Positions 33,291 to 49,200 of a DNA stretch of 64,000 nucleotides are shown here, one piece after another. The translations under genes and the position numbers were made by a program. The stretch covers positions 6,945,707 to 7,009,706 of the forward strand of contig NC_089581.1 in assembly GCF_019320115.1 (NCBI RefSeq), written 5' to 3'. The first letter of the stretch is position 1, and each line of letters opens with the position of its first letter. The notes beneath the pieces were generated by a model, which saw nothing but the letters and a program-made list of their open reading frames with translations, was not told where the DNA came from and ran no database searches. The DNA is from Miscanthus floridulus (lineage: Eukaryota; Streptophyta; Magnoliopsida; Poales; Poaceae).

Positions 33291-36200
33291 CCCTACTACG
33301 AGTACTGCTACGGTCGCCGCGCCACGCTCTCCATCAGCGATGCTCTACCGTTCCGCGGGATCCCCGAAGGCACCAGCCTCTACAAATGTCGAGCACCACA
33401 TCGGTGACTGTGGTGCCCTCCCTGGGGCACCCAGGGACTATGCCATCATCATCAGACGCGACCCTGACAACGGCGCCCTCGCCAGGGCATCCAGGGACTA
33501 CGCCATCGTCATTAGCCGCAACCCTAACAACGGCGTCTGGGCAGGGGGGCGTCTCCCACCGAGGAAAGGCCGCAACGAACGATGGCAAGGCTGATGACGC
33601 TTGGCACCCTCCAGTGCTCCTCCTCCTTCGGCAGGAGTGGCCCCTTCTCAGCAAAGGCGGCCTGCCCCATCTCATCTACGTTGGATGGCCCCCAGCTCGA
33701 CATCGCGCTCCAGATTCACCGACGGATCTATGAGCTTTTCTCTCCCTAGCATTACCCTATCTTACTTAGGACCCGCCGCGACACACGAACTCATTCGGTG
33801 GAAAGGAAGGAGAAGAGGTAGCAGCTCTGAAGTAGGCGAAGGAGTGGGGCGAGAACTCCCCTCCCCCTCCCTATTTAAGGAAGAGGCGTAGCAACTAGGG
33901 AAAGGTGAAAGGTTAGGACGAAAAACTCTCTGCCTTCCCCTATTCATTACAGGTGGGAGATCAATGCTAATGGGAATCTGAGGGGACGCGCCTAGACCAA
34001 CAGGATGCGCTCTGACCAACAAGATGTTGCCTAGGAGTGGCCCGCCACTAATGCACACCGGGCGCGAGAACCAGGGCACACTCGCATGCAGATGACTCTT
34101 TGCTTCCCCAGGCAGGACCATGGAATGACCTTGACGGGGGAGGTCCCATCGGGCCTCCTGGGTCAATCGAACGGCCCAGGCGAAACAATGAACGGATGGC
34201 CGTAGAAAGATAAGCACCTCTGTTTCCTTACTTTGCGAGTTAATTTCATTACCGAGTTTCCGACCCCAGCAACGGTAGGGGCACGGACATCGCTCGGGGG
34301 CTGCCGAGAGTGTCTACATGTTTAGACATCCTCCTCGCCCGACCCCTCCTTACGTTCAAAACCAAAAGCACGGCGTGTGGGTATAAAACTTTGAATACAA
34401 CTGGACAAACCACCAGACCCTACTCCCCGACGGCTATGGTGTTTTTGTTCACCAGCATAATCGAATTCACAGTTCCCCACACCACAAGCCTTGGCTCCCG
34501 CCTTCCCGAGAACGGTTTGGGGGGGCCTCCTGCAGAATCTCCTTTGAGGAAAAGCTGTCAAGTCGCCTAAAATCAATCGAACGACTCGGATCGCCACCGA
34601 GAGACAGTAATGAAAAATGACAATGTTTATGCAGGTTACACCGACCTTGTCGTAGACGTCGGGCCCTGAACCCCGCACTGTCATATTTGGTAAAAGCTTC
34701 CCGTCGCTCACACCACCAGGGTAACGTTACCGACCCCCGCTTTCGTTTCAATTAAATTATACGCTAAATCCATACATCCAAACATTGCATATGCAAATCC
34801 CTGCATCTCAACGCTTCATGTCACGTCACGAAGCGGCAGCCACCTCATTCAATATGAGCGGCGACCGACCGAGGTTCGAAGGCCGGCCCACGAAGGGCTC
34901 GAGGCTGCCTCGCGTCAAACAGAGCCAGAGGAGAAAAACACAGATGAGCCCCAGCGGCCTTGCCCTAACCCCGCTCAGAAGCAGACTAGGGACATCTCGA
35001 CCTTTCTTCTTCGATTCTAACCCTGAGCTAAACCCACAGAATCTCCATCGAGGAGAGGCCAACGGGCCACCTAAGCCTATCGAACTGGCTTGGGCATCTG
35101 CCGAGATGCGGGTTAAGAAGTAGTGAAATGCCACATGAGGGCTCTACCGACCTCGTCAGCGAATGATGGACCCGGATTTCACACGAACATACCCGTTAGC
35201 GAGCTCATTAAGCACGGACACTCGAGCCATCGAGGCAAGTATCGTCAACTTAGTCCCTCCAGTTACGGAGAACCGAGGACGGGGTAATGCGCGAAACACG
35301 GACCGACCCCTATCAGACCCTAAGGGGCTCAGGGGCTCGAGCCGCTTGATCCAAGATCGAGAGATCGAGGTTCGAAGGCTGACCCGCGAAGGGTCTGGGG
35401 CCGCCTCGCGTCGAACAAGAGCCAGGGGAGAAAATGCAGATGAGCCTCAACGGCCTTTGCCCAGCCCGCATTGAGGCAGGTAGGGTCATCTCAACCTTCT
35501 AGTTCAATCCAGCCTCTAGTCGAGCCCATAGAATCCCCATTGAGGGGGATCCAGTTGGAAGACGGGCCAAGGAGCAACGGAACGCCACCCGAGGGCTTTT
35601 GCCGACCCTGTCGCAAAGCAAACGGGATCGGATTTCGTCCGAACATCCTCGTTAGCGAGCTCATAAAGCACGTCACTCGAGCCATCGAGGCAAGTGACGT
35701 CGCCTTAACCCCTCTAGTTGCGAAAAAACACTAATGGGGCGATAGTCGCAAAATGAGCCAGCCCTTGACCGAATCCCCATCGTGTGTGGGGGCTCGGGGA
35801 AGGCCAGACCAGCGATAAGGCCAAATGCACGGTCACGCAGCTGATCGCCAAAGTCCTAAGTAACGGGGTATGCGCGAATACAAACTGTAAGTTTCGCTAC
35901 CCTCGCTCTGGTCTCTAGTAACATTCGACCCCTAGCGACCGCAAGGGGTCGGATCTACACTCGGGGGCTGATAAAGGTACTGAGTACCTCCTTTCTTTTT
36001 TCGAAACAGTCATTACATCAGACCTTCTCCTCGCGTCGAGACTAGCGGCAAGGTTCGGGGGAACAGATAGGTAAGACTGCAAAAAGCCCACGCCCAGACG
36101 TCTACAGTAATTTTGCTCACCAGCACAATCAAAATTTCCCCTAAACACCTTGGGCCCTATAGTCTTAACAAACGGAAGGGTCGGATCGCATAAATCTTTC

Positions 36201-36349
36201 CTCATTGCAAAAAGGAAGAAGGTAGGATCAAACAAACGAAACAAAATTGCGAAACAAAGTCATGAATCTGTTTTCAGACATAAAAGTATGGACACTTGTT
36301 CACATATTACGGATAAATGTTTATCAAACTTATTCAACTAACTACTTCC
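33291..36349 (+). other. Non-coding spacer of the Tat element with internal duplications
   Basis: No protein similarity was recognised on either strand. A 60-bp tandem pair lies at about 33413-33532 (gccctc...agggacta...acaacggc twice). A diverged ~496-bp direct repeat lies at 34861-35355 and 35357-35760; the marker gaggttcgaagg occurs at 34871 and 35367. Spacers of this size are normal between integrase and the antisense ORF of Tat elements. Confidence 0.7.
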
Positions 36350-36369
36350 GTGGAGGGAGAACCGTTTCT

Positions 36370-39300
36370 TTCAGCCTATTCGCCTAGGTTCCGCGCAAGG
36401 GGAGTCACCGCCCTCTCAATCTTGTCTAGCTCGGGGTCTTCATAGATAGGCACGAAGCCTTGGCTCATTACCTCCAAGTTGATCTCCCAATCATAATGAG
36501 AACGGGCAACAGCAAAGGCTTGGGTGATCCCGGCATGAAAAGCTGGCCCACCCGCGCCATGATACCAGTGGCACGAATCGGGAGGGAGCCAATCCCCTCA
36601 CCTTGCGTCACCTGCAGGTCGTCGCAGACCACCATGACTGCAGCACGTAGAAGATCGTGCTGATCGCTTTCAGCCTAAAGGATCCCCCGCACCTCGGTGA
36701 GTTCCATGCCTAGCCCGGCAGAAACTTCCTCAGCCTCCAGCCTTCGGGCCACCGCGTCTCCAAGATCCACCCGGAGGGCCATGGCCTCCCGACGCGCCTC
36801 GCTGCGCTCTCTGATGGCCCGGTCGTGCTCCTCGTGGGCCATGCTGCACTTCGAGCGAAGTCTTTCTTCGGTCTGGCGCAGCTCGTCCCTCTCCCCGCAC
36901 AGCTAGGAGATCACCTCAGCATCCTAGTTCGCCCTCTGCTGTAGTGCCGCGGACCTTTCCTCAGCCTTCCATCAGAGATCCCGCTCCGTCTCTAGCTCAG
37001 CTAGGACCTCAATGGCCCGCTAACTGGCCTCGGCATCCTTCTGGAGCAGCTCGTCCCACTCCTTTTGGATCCTGGCGGCTGCCTCCTCGTCCAGCTTCAC
37101 CCTTGCCGACAGGTCTTTAAACATCCCATGGATCTCCTCCGTGTCCCGACGCGCCTCGGCCTCCTATTGCTGGGCGGCAGCGAGCTGCACGCCCACATCT
37201 CCTCGCAGCCGGGCCTCCTCGGTAAGGCGATCCCTTTCCGCTTTTTGCTCACAGAGGAACCGGGATTTGTTCTGGCTACGAGCAACGATACACTAAAAAG
37301 AGGACCGGTATCAAAAATATGAAAACACAAGAATACATGAAGAAAAGAGAACGAGGGAGAAGATTAAGCGGATACCCGGCTAGTAAGAATGAGGATTTCG
37401 CACAGAACACCACTGGCCTGGCTCAAGGCATCCATCATAGCCGAGAACCCTGATGTCAAGATTCTCCCGCTCCAAGCTCTCTGCAGCATCGTCAAGCGAG
37501 AAAAGAGCCAACGTTGGGTCCTCAGCGGCCATCCACTGAAGCGGCGGCTCGCCCTGCATGGGGGAGCGGATGCCCCTTAACAACAGGGCCGAGGGCGATC
37601 TCCTGCTGATCCTCTCCACCACCGCCACGGCGCCCGGAGACCCTCCAGTCGTGTCCTCCTCCATTTGGCCCGCCTTAGGCACCACAGCCTGGGCCATAGG
37701 TGGCGTAGATTGCGCCACCCCCTCGGATGCCACCATGGCAACATCTAGCCCCGTCGGGCTTGTCGCGGTCGTGGTCACCTTCGCTTGGGCCTCCGGTGGC
37801 ACGGACTACGCCGCTCCCTTGGATGCCACAGTGGCTACATCCGACTACGCCTGGCTTGTCAGGGTTGGGGGCAATCCGGCCGCGTCCTCCTCCGTCCAGC
37901 CTATGTCGGGCGCCGTCGCTTGGGCCGCCGGAGGCACGAATTGCGCCGCCCCCTCGGACACCACCGTGGCGGCGTCCGGGTGCTCCGAGCTTGGAGCGGC
38001 CACGGCCACCACCACCGGTGACACCAGGCCCTTGACTGGTGATGTCGCACCCGCCACGGAAGACGCCGCCTGCTCGGTGACCACCGAGGGCGTGGGCACC
38101 ACCGCGGGCGCCGCCGGATTGGCCAACGAGGCCACAACATCAGCGCCGCTCCTGCCCAAAATAGGCATGACATCGGGCAACGCCGTCCGTCCCACCTGAA
38201 GGGTAAGGCTCTTCTTGGGCGCCAGCCCCAGAGAGCGACCCCGCCGCAAGAATCTGCAAGAGGGAAAAAGGCATAAGGTCGAAAGAGAAGAATAAAAAGG
38301 GGGGGGAAAATAGGGGAATCAGTGGCCTACTCCGACGCCTTGGGGTGGCGGGAACATTTCGGGGATGAACCCCTAGACCCCTGCCCTGACTCATCTGGGC
38401 GGGACCGCTTCGAGCCTGCTCCCTGCTCTCGGGCAAGGGGGCTCGCCTCCCTTATCTCCGAGGGCGCGGTGACGGAGCCGCCCCTCTCTGTTGATGCCTC
38501 GAGGGAGGCAACCAATCCGCCTCCCATCCACTGATCCTCCGGCAGCACCCCGGGTGGGGCGGCAGATTCTCTGGCTCCCACCGGCCCCACGGACGGGCCG
38601 ATGGTTCGACCTACCTCCACCGATCTCACGGACTTGCTTCCCTCTGCGTGGAACGGGAAGGGTCCCTACATGGGTCGGTGGGCACCTGTCAGCATATCCT
38701 CGTCCGCCAGGACGTCCCAATCCACGCCGGTGGCTACCTCGTTGTCGTCATCATCGTCATCGTCACTGCCTGTCTCCTCTCCTCGATCACGCGCTTGCCG
38801 CTTCCGTAACAGCTTCTTCTTCCTAAGCTCCCTCGACTTTTTGTCCCACTCGGCCATGATACGGTTCGCTTTCGCCAGGGTCCAATCCTTCTACAACGGA
38901 GCCGGTCTATCCTTGAAGAATAGTCCCCCCGGCTAGTCCCGCCATCCCCAGGGTCAGCTTCAAGGGGTCAAAAATTCAAGTAAAAAGGAGTACAGAGAAG
39001 GAAAACTTACGAAGTCAATAAACCCCGGTTCTGGCCGCATTGGGGGATGCCCCAGCACCGGGAACACAAAATCAAGGACGACGCCAGCGGTGTCCTTCAA
39101 AGGCTCCATCGCCTCCTTGATGCGTTACGCCACCTCGAAAGGAGGCAGCGCCTCGTCGATAAGCACTGTCCCTTCGGGCGGTGCTCTGGGCACCATCTGG
39201 TGCAGGGGAAGCACACGTGCCATCAGCGGCGCCACCCTCCTCGCATGGTAGGCGCCGATGATCCCCAAACCCTTCACGCCCCTGTTCTTCAAAGTTTGGA

Positions 39301-39913
39301 GGGCAGCGAGAAGGTCGTCGATTTTCTTCCTCTCCTTGATCGGGACGCCCCACCTCCATGACCTCGGGGCCTCCTTGATGACGCACCCGGAGAAGACTAG
39401 CAAGGGGTCGGCGGCGTCATCCTTGACATAGAACCATTGCGAATGCCACCCCTTGTTGGAGGTGGACAGACGCATTAACGGGTACGCATCTACCCGGTTG
39501 TTGCGGAGGTGAATACCGGCGCATCCCACCGGCGTGGGTAGCTCCTGCTTCCCGACCTGCCTCTTCAAAAGGTTGACGGTGAAGATATGTCGCCACAAGT
39601 CGAAGTGAGGATCAATCCCCAAGAACCCCTCACATAAGGTGACGAACGCCGCAATGTGCTAGATCTCATTGGGGGTAAGGTGCTGCAGCTCCACCAGGTA
39701 GTAATCCAACAGCCCCCGAAGGAACGGGTGAGCAGGTATGGCGAATCCTCGCTCATGGAAGTGAGCGAAGGACACAACATACCCTTCGGGCGGTAACTGA
39801 CTCATCCTCATCACCGGACAGCCTGCCACTCCTCGGCGGTAGTCAGCAGGCGAAGGAAGCCACGGCGAACGAGGCCCTCTAGGCGCTGAGGGGTGATGCT
39901 GGATCTGCCCCAT
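36370..39913 (-). pseudogene. Antisense ORF region of the Tat element (putative gypsy-type transposon protein, PF04195-like)
   Basis: Read on the minus strand, it starts about 39913. It gives MSQLPPEGYVVSFAHFHERG and FAIPAHPFLRGLLDYYLVEL, then QHLTPNEI, an in-frame amber stop (39659-39661), and HIAAFVTLCEGFLGIDPHFD in the same frame down to about 39125. This is the conserved domain Pfam calls putative gypsy type transposon. Further on are a basic/acidic segment (38857-38666: KKSRELRKKKLLRK, then a run of Asp), an Ala/Pro/Thr-rich region (38250-37380), and a long coiled coil rich in Glu/Arg (about 37300-36690: EEAEARRDTEE, QKEWDELLQKDAEAS, HEEHDRAIRERSEARREA) with four stops. No function is established for this protein family. 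Confidence 0.8.
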
Positions 39914-40569
39914 AGCTCTATTGAAACGATTGGGAGGGGGGTGGACACGAGTTCAACGGCGGCTGCGATGCGGAGGCGAGCTTGACGGCGACCGCGATGC
40001 GAGTACGGAAGGCTCTGGCGTTTGGCGGTGGAGGTTGACGATGCGAAGGCGAAAAGGCAAAGTACGGAACCCTGGGGGCGAACCCCGTGGTTTTATAGGG
40101 GCGACGGATGCGAGAAGGGCAACCGTCCACCTCGATCTCCGAGCCTACCATGACACACCGCCGCGTCATGCCGTGGGATACGCGCCAGCGATCCCTATCC
40201 CTTCCCACCAAAATTGCGCCGGACGGTTCGTCTTCCCGAGCGGATCGAACTCTTTTCCCACTGAGGGGACACGGGTCAGAAGATTTCCCCTCCGGCCTAT
40301 ATGGGCCCAGAAAGCCCAAGGGTCGGCCCAACAGTCTCGATGGCCATCCCAATGAGGGACTGGACCGCGAGCGACTAAGACACAGGTACACGAGGATTAG
40401 TAGGGCCTCGTTCCACGGTCGAGCCCCAGCCAGGCAGACCTTGGACGAAATCCCCACGAACGGGATACTAGGGTTCCCTTGAAACTTTCCAGTTGACAAA
40501 AACCAAATCTCACAGCCTTACCCACGAAGGGTCCAAAATTACCCCCGGGCGATTCTATCCGAATCACCC

Positions 40570-40586
40570 GGGGGCTCGGGGGCTAC
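40570..40586 (+). other. Polypurine tract of the Tat element
   Basis: The G-rich string gggggctcgggggctac lies immediately before the 3' LTR, where plus-strand priming is expected. It is interrupted by pyrimidines, as in related elements. Confidence 0.65.
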
Positions 40587-42034
40587 TGTCGGGGACCTAA
40601 TACCAGGGTACCCAATGAGGTGGGACTAATGACCATCGAATGTTGACGCTTCCAGTCAGACAAAGAGCGCTACTACGCTTCTTGCTCGAACGACGGAAGA
40701 CTGGTTCCGCCTCGCCCGATGTCCGAGAGCAGGCTCCGCCTCGCCCGACCCCCGAGGGGTGGGCTCCGCCTCGCCCGACCTCCAAGGGCGGGCTCCGGCT
40801 CGCCCGACCCCGGAGGGCCGGCTCCTCCTCGCCCGACGTCCAAGGGCGGGCTCCGCCTCGCCCGACCCCCGAGGGCTAGACTCTGCCTCGCCCGACGACT
40901 AAGGGCTGGCTCCGCCTCGCCCGACAATCGCACCCTACTCCTTCATGAGGACGAGCACAGGATACGACAGGACATTCGAGTCAACCATGATATCGAGGGC
41001 CATGCCCTGTGCGCCTACAGGAAGGTACCGTCAGGATACGATGGGACGGACGCTTTAGGTCCTTTCCGACGTAACAGTGCTCGAATAGTGTTGTAGGCGC
41101 CGACTTTTGTCCCACAGTGTAGTAGGCGCCGCCTTCAGTCCTCGGGCGTGGATACTAACACAAACATACGACAGCCATTACGGTCCAAGACAGAAATCAC
41201 ATCATCTACAGTGACGAACGTATGGTCACTTTCCCTGTTACTCCCCGAGGGGTCACAGCGCGGCTCTCCAGCACGCCGCACCGTCCGCCGGCGTAGGATG
41301 GGACGCACCCACTTGTTAAATAAGGCCAGGGCATGACCTACAAAGATCAGCGAACACGCCACCTCTGAGTAGTGTTTTCCTAAACGATAAACGGTAAACA
41401 GTCGGTCACCTACCGTTTAGCCATTATTCGGGCAAAACGTCCCATTAAACGGGCTAAACGGCCAATTAAACGGGGTAAACGGGTGATTAAACGGAAACGA
41501 CGCACCACTGTGTAGCGTTTACACGGTGTTTAAACGGGCTAAACGACCGTTTATGCGAACAGTGCCTCTGACACGGTCTGCCATGTTAAGCAGGGCAGGC
41601 ACAGGGAAAAAGGAAGACCCGACTCCCTCGAAGGACCTTGGATACCTTTGGTATTTTCCTCTTTCTCCGATCTGTAACCCCTGCTCCCCCCTTGGTCTAT
41701 AAAAGGGAGGGCAGCCCCCCCCCCCCCACCAAAGGGACGAACTCTGGACGAATAAGTTCAACACAAACGATACTTAACACACGGCTGAGCAGCGACCAAG
41801 CTCTCGGCGATCTTTTCGATCATTCCATCAGAGACTTGGGACTCGTCCCTCTCTTGACGGTTTGTGCCCCCTACTACGAACCATTTTCGGTACTAATAAC
41901 ACGAGCAGCATTAGACTGGACGTAGGGACGTTCAACCCGAACCAGTATAAATCTTATATCCTTTAGTGTACCATCCAGACCTAACGCGCAACAATCATAA
42001 ATTTACTGGTCGGTGTTTGTTCGAAACACTGACA
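40587..42034 (+). repeat. 3' LTR of the Tat element
   Basis: The 1448-bp LTR is colinear with the 5' LTR (1241 bp). The excess is explained by a nested 195-bp MITE plus its 8-bp duplication and small indels. The U3 tandem array (40700-40925) has one unit fewer near its start, and a C run near 41716 is longer. The TATA box is at about 41698-41705. Confidence 0.93.
41370..41564. mobile_element. hAT-type MITE nested in the 3' LTR
   Basis: This 195-bp insertion is present only in the 3' LTR. It starts tagtgttttcctaaacg, and its end inverted reads cactgttcgcataaacg, an imperfect TIR. It is flanked by an 8-bp duplication, cctctgag/cctctgac (41362-41369 and 41565-41572). An 8-bp target duplication is the hAT signature. 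The interior repeats variants of aaacggg(c/g)taaacgg. Confidence 0.85.
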
Positions 42035-42039
42035 CTATG

Positions 42040-43491
42040 AGACTATCGTTATTGTTCGGTTCCATGACAGAAGTGAACACTACGGCGCCACGTCTAACTT
42101 CCACTGGATTCTCTGATTCTTGACATCAAAGAAATGCCTTTTCTTGCCTTGTGTCCTAATACTAATGTTGGGTAGACCATGGATGCGGACGCTCTTGTGC
42201 AGAATACGTTGTCATGATGGTATTCGGCATGAGAAAATGAAGGAAGAGAATGGAAGCATCTCCGACGTGCAAAGGCGGATGAAGTGACGTGTGGCGATGC
42301 ATTCGTGACCATCGCTTTTTGACGCTGAAGCCCGGCTCCGTCCGGCAGCGCGCTGTGCGTCTGCGTCTGCGCCAGCATCAGCATTAACTGGTGGCGAGAG
42401 CGACACGGGAGAATAGCGAGCGGCCCAACGAAACCAGGCCTGTTGTCACGTGCAGCTGTTGCCCGCTTGCCCCAAACGACACGGCACCTGGCACGTTCTG
42501 TGGGCAGGGCGGCAGAAGGCCACCAGCCACGGCCTCACATAAGCTGGGATCCTGCCTTTTTCAACTAGACAAAATAAATACTGGTAGACACCACAGGTTG
42601 TATCGACGTCGACGCCAGCCTCAGCTGGGCAACAAGACGTCCAGGCGGCATAAGCACCACAGAAGCAGACACGATTTTTGTATAGCCGATGCTGTCAAAA
42701 TATTCCAGTAGAACTTCCAGGTCAAAAAGAAGCGCAGGAGTGCAGGACCACGTAACGTTAGTGTCGCACAACAGATCCTTTTCGATTAGCAAGTACATCA
42801 GAACCGTGTTGGATGTGTGATGTTTGGTAATCAGTGAGCGGACACAACGGCCCAGGATACAGGGCAGAATTTCAAACGGAAACTGCGGTGTGGTACAGAT
42901 CACAGTACTAGGTACCATGTCCCTCGCCTCATCTTTTGTTCAAAGCAGAATGAAATGTGGAAACCAGGGCTCAAATTCAAATGCTGGTGGCAAAGAATGC
43001 TACAGGTTGACTAGTTGCCCTTAAAAGGTAATTCTATACGGCAAATCAAGGTAGTCAGAAAAAACTAATGGCCCCAACATAGAACCATACAAGTGTTCAC
43101 CCCTACAAGAATCACAAAACGAAAAAAAAGAAAGAGAGAAGAAAATCAGGTGAGGAAGAAAGGGGAACAAAATGAATACATTGGGAAAAGTTTCCTCCCA
43201 TAATACAGATTGCTGCTTGATGCTTGAACCCCACCACTGCAGCGTGCAGCCCCCACCAAGCCAAAAGCATCAACCAGTTAGAGATAAGTGAGAACACAAT
43301 CCAGTCCTTCCAGCTGTAGTAGGTATACACTTGAATCATGATGCGGCAAAGCAGCCCACGACAGCCAAAGCGCCATGGGCAAAAATAATAAGAATAGCAC
43401 ACGGAGGGATTCCAGCAAAAAATAATTATCTGCAACCAGGAAACTGCACCTATCTATCAAACCTTTGCTGCAGATCCACATCACTTTTGCA
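42040..43491. other. Intergenic and PP2A 3' UTR
   Basis: No gene seen. The PP2A-C 3' UTR (minus strand) should occupy roughly the right-hand few hundred bases. ORFs at 42094-43024 lie on both strands and are not recognised. Confidence 0.45.
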
Positions 43492-47204
<3,713 letters not shown>

Positions 47205-47360
47205 CTTGCCGCGGATGGAACCCTAGATCTGGGCGGGCGCGCGCGCTCGTGAGAGGGGGGCAGGCGGAGGAGGGAGGAGAGAACGAGAGGTGGGGAGGAG
47301 GGAGGGGGGCAAAAGGTCTGGAAAGTTGCAAGGGACCGGTGGTTATATAATTGCGAGTTT
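47205..47360 (-). promoter_or_regulatory. PP2A-C core promoter and 5' UTR with TATA box
   Basis: On the minus strand, ttatataa lies at 47350-47343, about 140 bp before the start codon. The sequence between is pyrimidine-rich on the coding strand (cccctccctcctcc), typical of grass 5' UTRs. The transcription start is inferred near 47315. Confidence 0.55.
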
Positions 47361-49200
47361 GGAGGCTAGCTCTCAGGAGGGAGCAAGCGGACGGTCAGGA
47401 CGGAATGCTCGCCGTGCTGCTGAACTGGTCGTAGTTGGAAGAAGAATGGCCAATTACACGTCTCAGCTTGAAAAGAAAAAACTAATCACACGTCAGTTTT
47501 GTAATAAAAAAACACTAAAATAATGTTTATTTATTTTATGGTCTGATCAGTTTAGCTGTAAGATTTGAAAAGGTTGTTGATCGTGGAAAAGCTAAAGTGG
47601 GTTATATGGTGCAAAAAAAAAATTATATGTTATTTGTTTAAAAGGCTATGTGGCGTATCTCTCTTTATTTAAATTTAAATTAAAACAATGGATAAATGTC
47701 TCTCTGGGTCTTATTGGTTAGGTGCATAACTCTTTATCCAGGCTCCCATAATACAAGTTATTCATGTTTGGTTATTTGCACAACACCTTACAATCTCCAT
47801 CTATGCAGAATTTAGCTTGCACCCGCTCTGCAGCTCTTGAGCCCACTGTGCAAAGGTCTTTGCGACCGTTGTGCAAAGCTCCTGCACCCGCCCCCATGCC
47901 CACCGCCCCCGCGCGTGCATCTCGGCGAGGCAGCACGGGCAGGTGTCTCTCGGCTGACGGTGCACGTCGTGATGTATGTCGTCGCTGGGAGCAGCACTAG
48001 CACGAAGTGCATTGTTGATGCTAGGTTGGGAGCGGTCCGACGCTGGGAGAAGCACTAGCGCTAGGCGTTGTGCCCATCAAGAAGTAGAGGTGCCGAGAGG
48101 AGCAGGAATAGGGAGCGGAGGGGACGCGCTTAGGGTGTTCGATGAAATGTTTGGTCGGTTTATCTCACTTGGTACAAACAACCAACCACAGACTTGATAC
48201 CTAATGCAACAAACCAAACAAAGGCACTTGCAATGCAACAGGATAATATGGCCCAACTAAACAACACCAAATTGCATTTACTTATGCAGGCATAGCATAT
48301 CCTGCACAACCCTTTATGCAGTGCAACTCTTGTGCGAGTAACCAATCAGACTCTCTACTTTCACTCATTTGGAAAAGCTAAAAAACTAAAAGGTGAAAGC
48401 AGGGTTTAAGGTGTTCCAAAAATTATACTATGCGTAAATGGCTCCTTTTGAAAGGAAGCTTCTAGTTCTCTGTTTGGATTGTGTTATATTTTTTAGCAGC
48501 ATAAGCAATTTACACAAGTTAGATCAAACCCAACCTTACTAGGGAAGCAACTACACCACCCTCTCTGACTTACATATGGATCTCAACACCTTTGTAACCT
48601 CTGCCTCCCATCTATGTAATGTGAGTCAGGGGCCTCCTACTTAGTTATGATCTCGACACACTCACACACACATTTTCACCTCTGTATTGTAACTCTTGTT
48701 GCAAACTTTGAGCCTTTATGCTCGGTAAACACAATTGAACCGCCACTAGGTGTGGGGTTCGTTGTCCTGGACCAGTTTAAAACCCCTGAGTCGTCGAAAG
48801 CTAAGCCATACGTACTAGTGTGTGACGCAAATCTAGTTGGTAGATGAAACACTAACATTCTTCCTCAGTGTTTCTTTGGTCCCGCCTTCGCATGCTTAAT
48901 TTATCCAACTCCCGTGCTATGCTGAATTTGTTGTTGCTCTATCACCCATGCACCCCCAATTTCTTATCGATGAAAATGTGTAAATATATCCAAGTGGGTA
49001 ATGAATTGGGCCAATCCAATCCAGTCTCATCATGTCCCATTTTTCTACCTTTTATCTCTGAAATGATCAATATATCCAAGTGTGTAATTAATTAGGCCGA
49101 TCTAAAATTCTCATGGAAATTAAACATATCGACTAGCCTGCTTCACCTATGTACCTAAGAATAATGTTTACATCTACTGTACAGAAGTTCTACACCCTAG
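47361..49200. other. Intergenic; possible ~650-bp inverted-repeat element at 47.70-48.35 kb
   Basis: The left end near 47699 (ctctctgggtcttattggtta) resembles the inverted right end near 48355 (gagagtctgattggtta). The interior has a GC-rich core (47820-48130). No target duplication was identified, so the call is tentative. No protein-coding gene was recognised. Confidence 0.35.

Larger units (their letters stand above)
25907..42039 (+). mobile_element. Complete but decayed Ty3/gypsy LTR retrotransposon of the Tat lineage, 16.1 kb
   Basis: Two LTRs beginning tgtcgggga and ending in ca (25912-27152 and 40587-42034) enclose a primer site, gag, protease, reverse transcriptase, RNase H, a second RNase H, integrase, a long spacer and an antisense ORF region. 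The order RT-RH-INT defines Ty3/gypsy. The second (archaeal/plant-type) RNase H and the antisense ORF after integrase define the Tat group (RIRE2/Grande-like). The 5-bp target duplication ctatg is exact (25907-25911 and 42035-42039), so this is a single intact insertion. Every coding region carries stops or frameshifts, so the copy is not autonomous. The LTRs differ visibly by substitutions, a ~30-bp repeat-unit indel and a nested MITE, so the insertion is not recent. Confidence 0.93.

Noticed and set aside
40700..40925. Regular GC-rich repeats that could look like a CRISPR array
   Set aside because: This is a plant LTR; the units are adjacent and diverged with no unique spacers, and the same array is in the other LTR.
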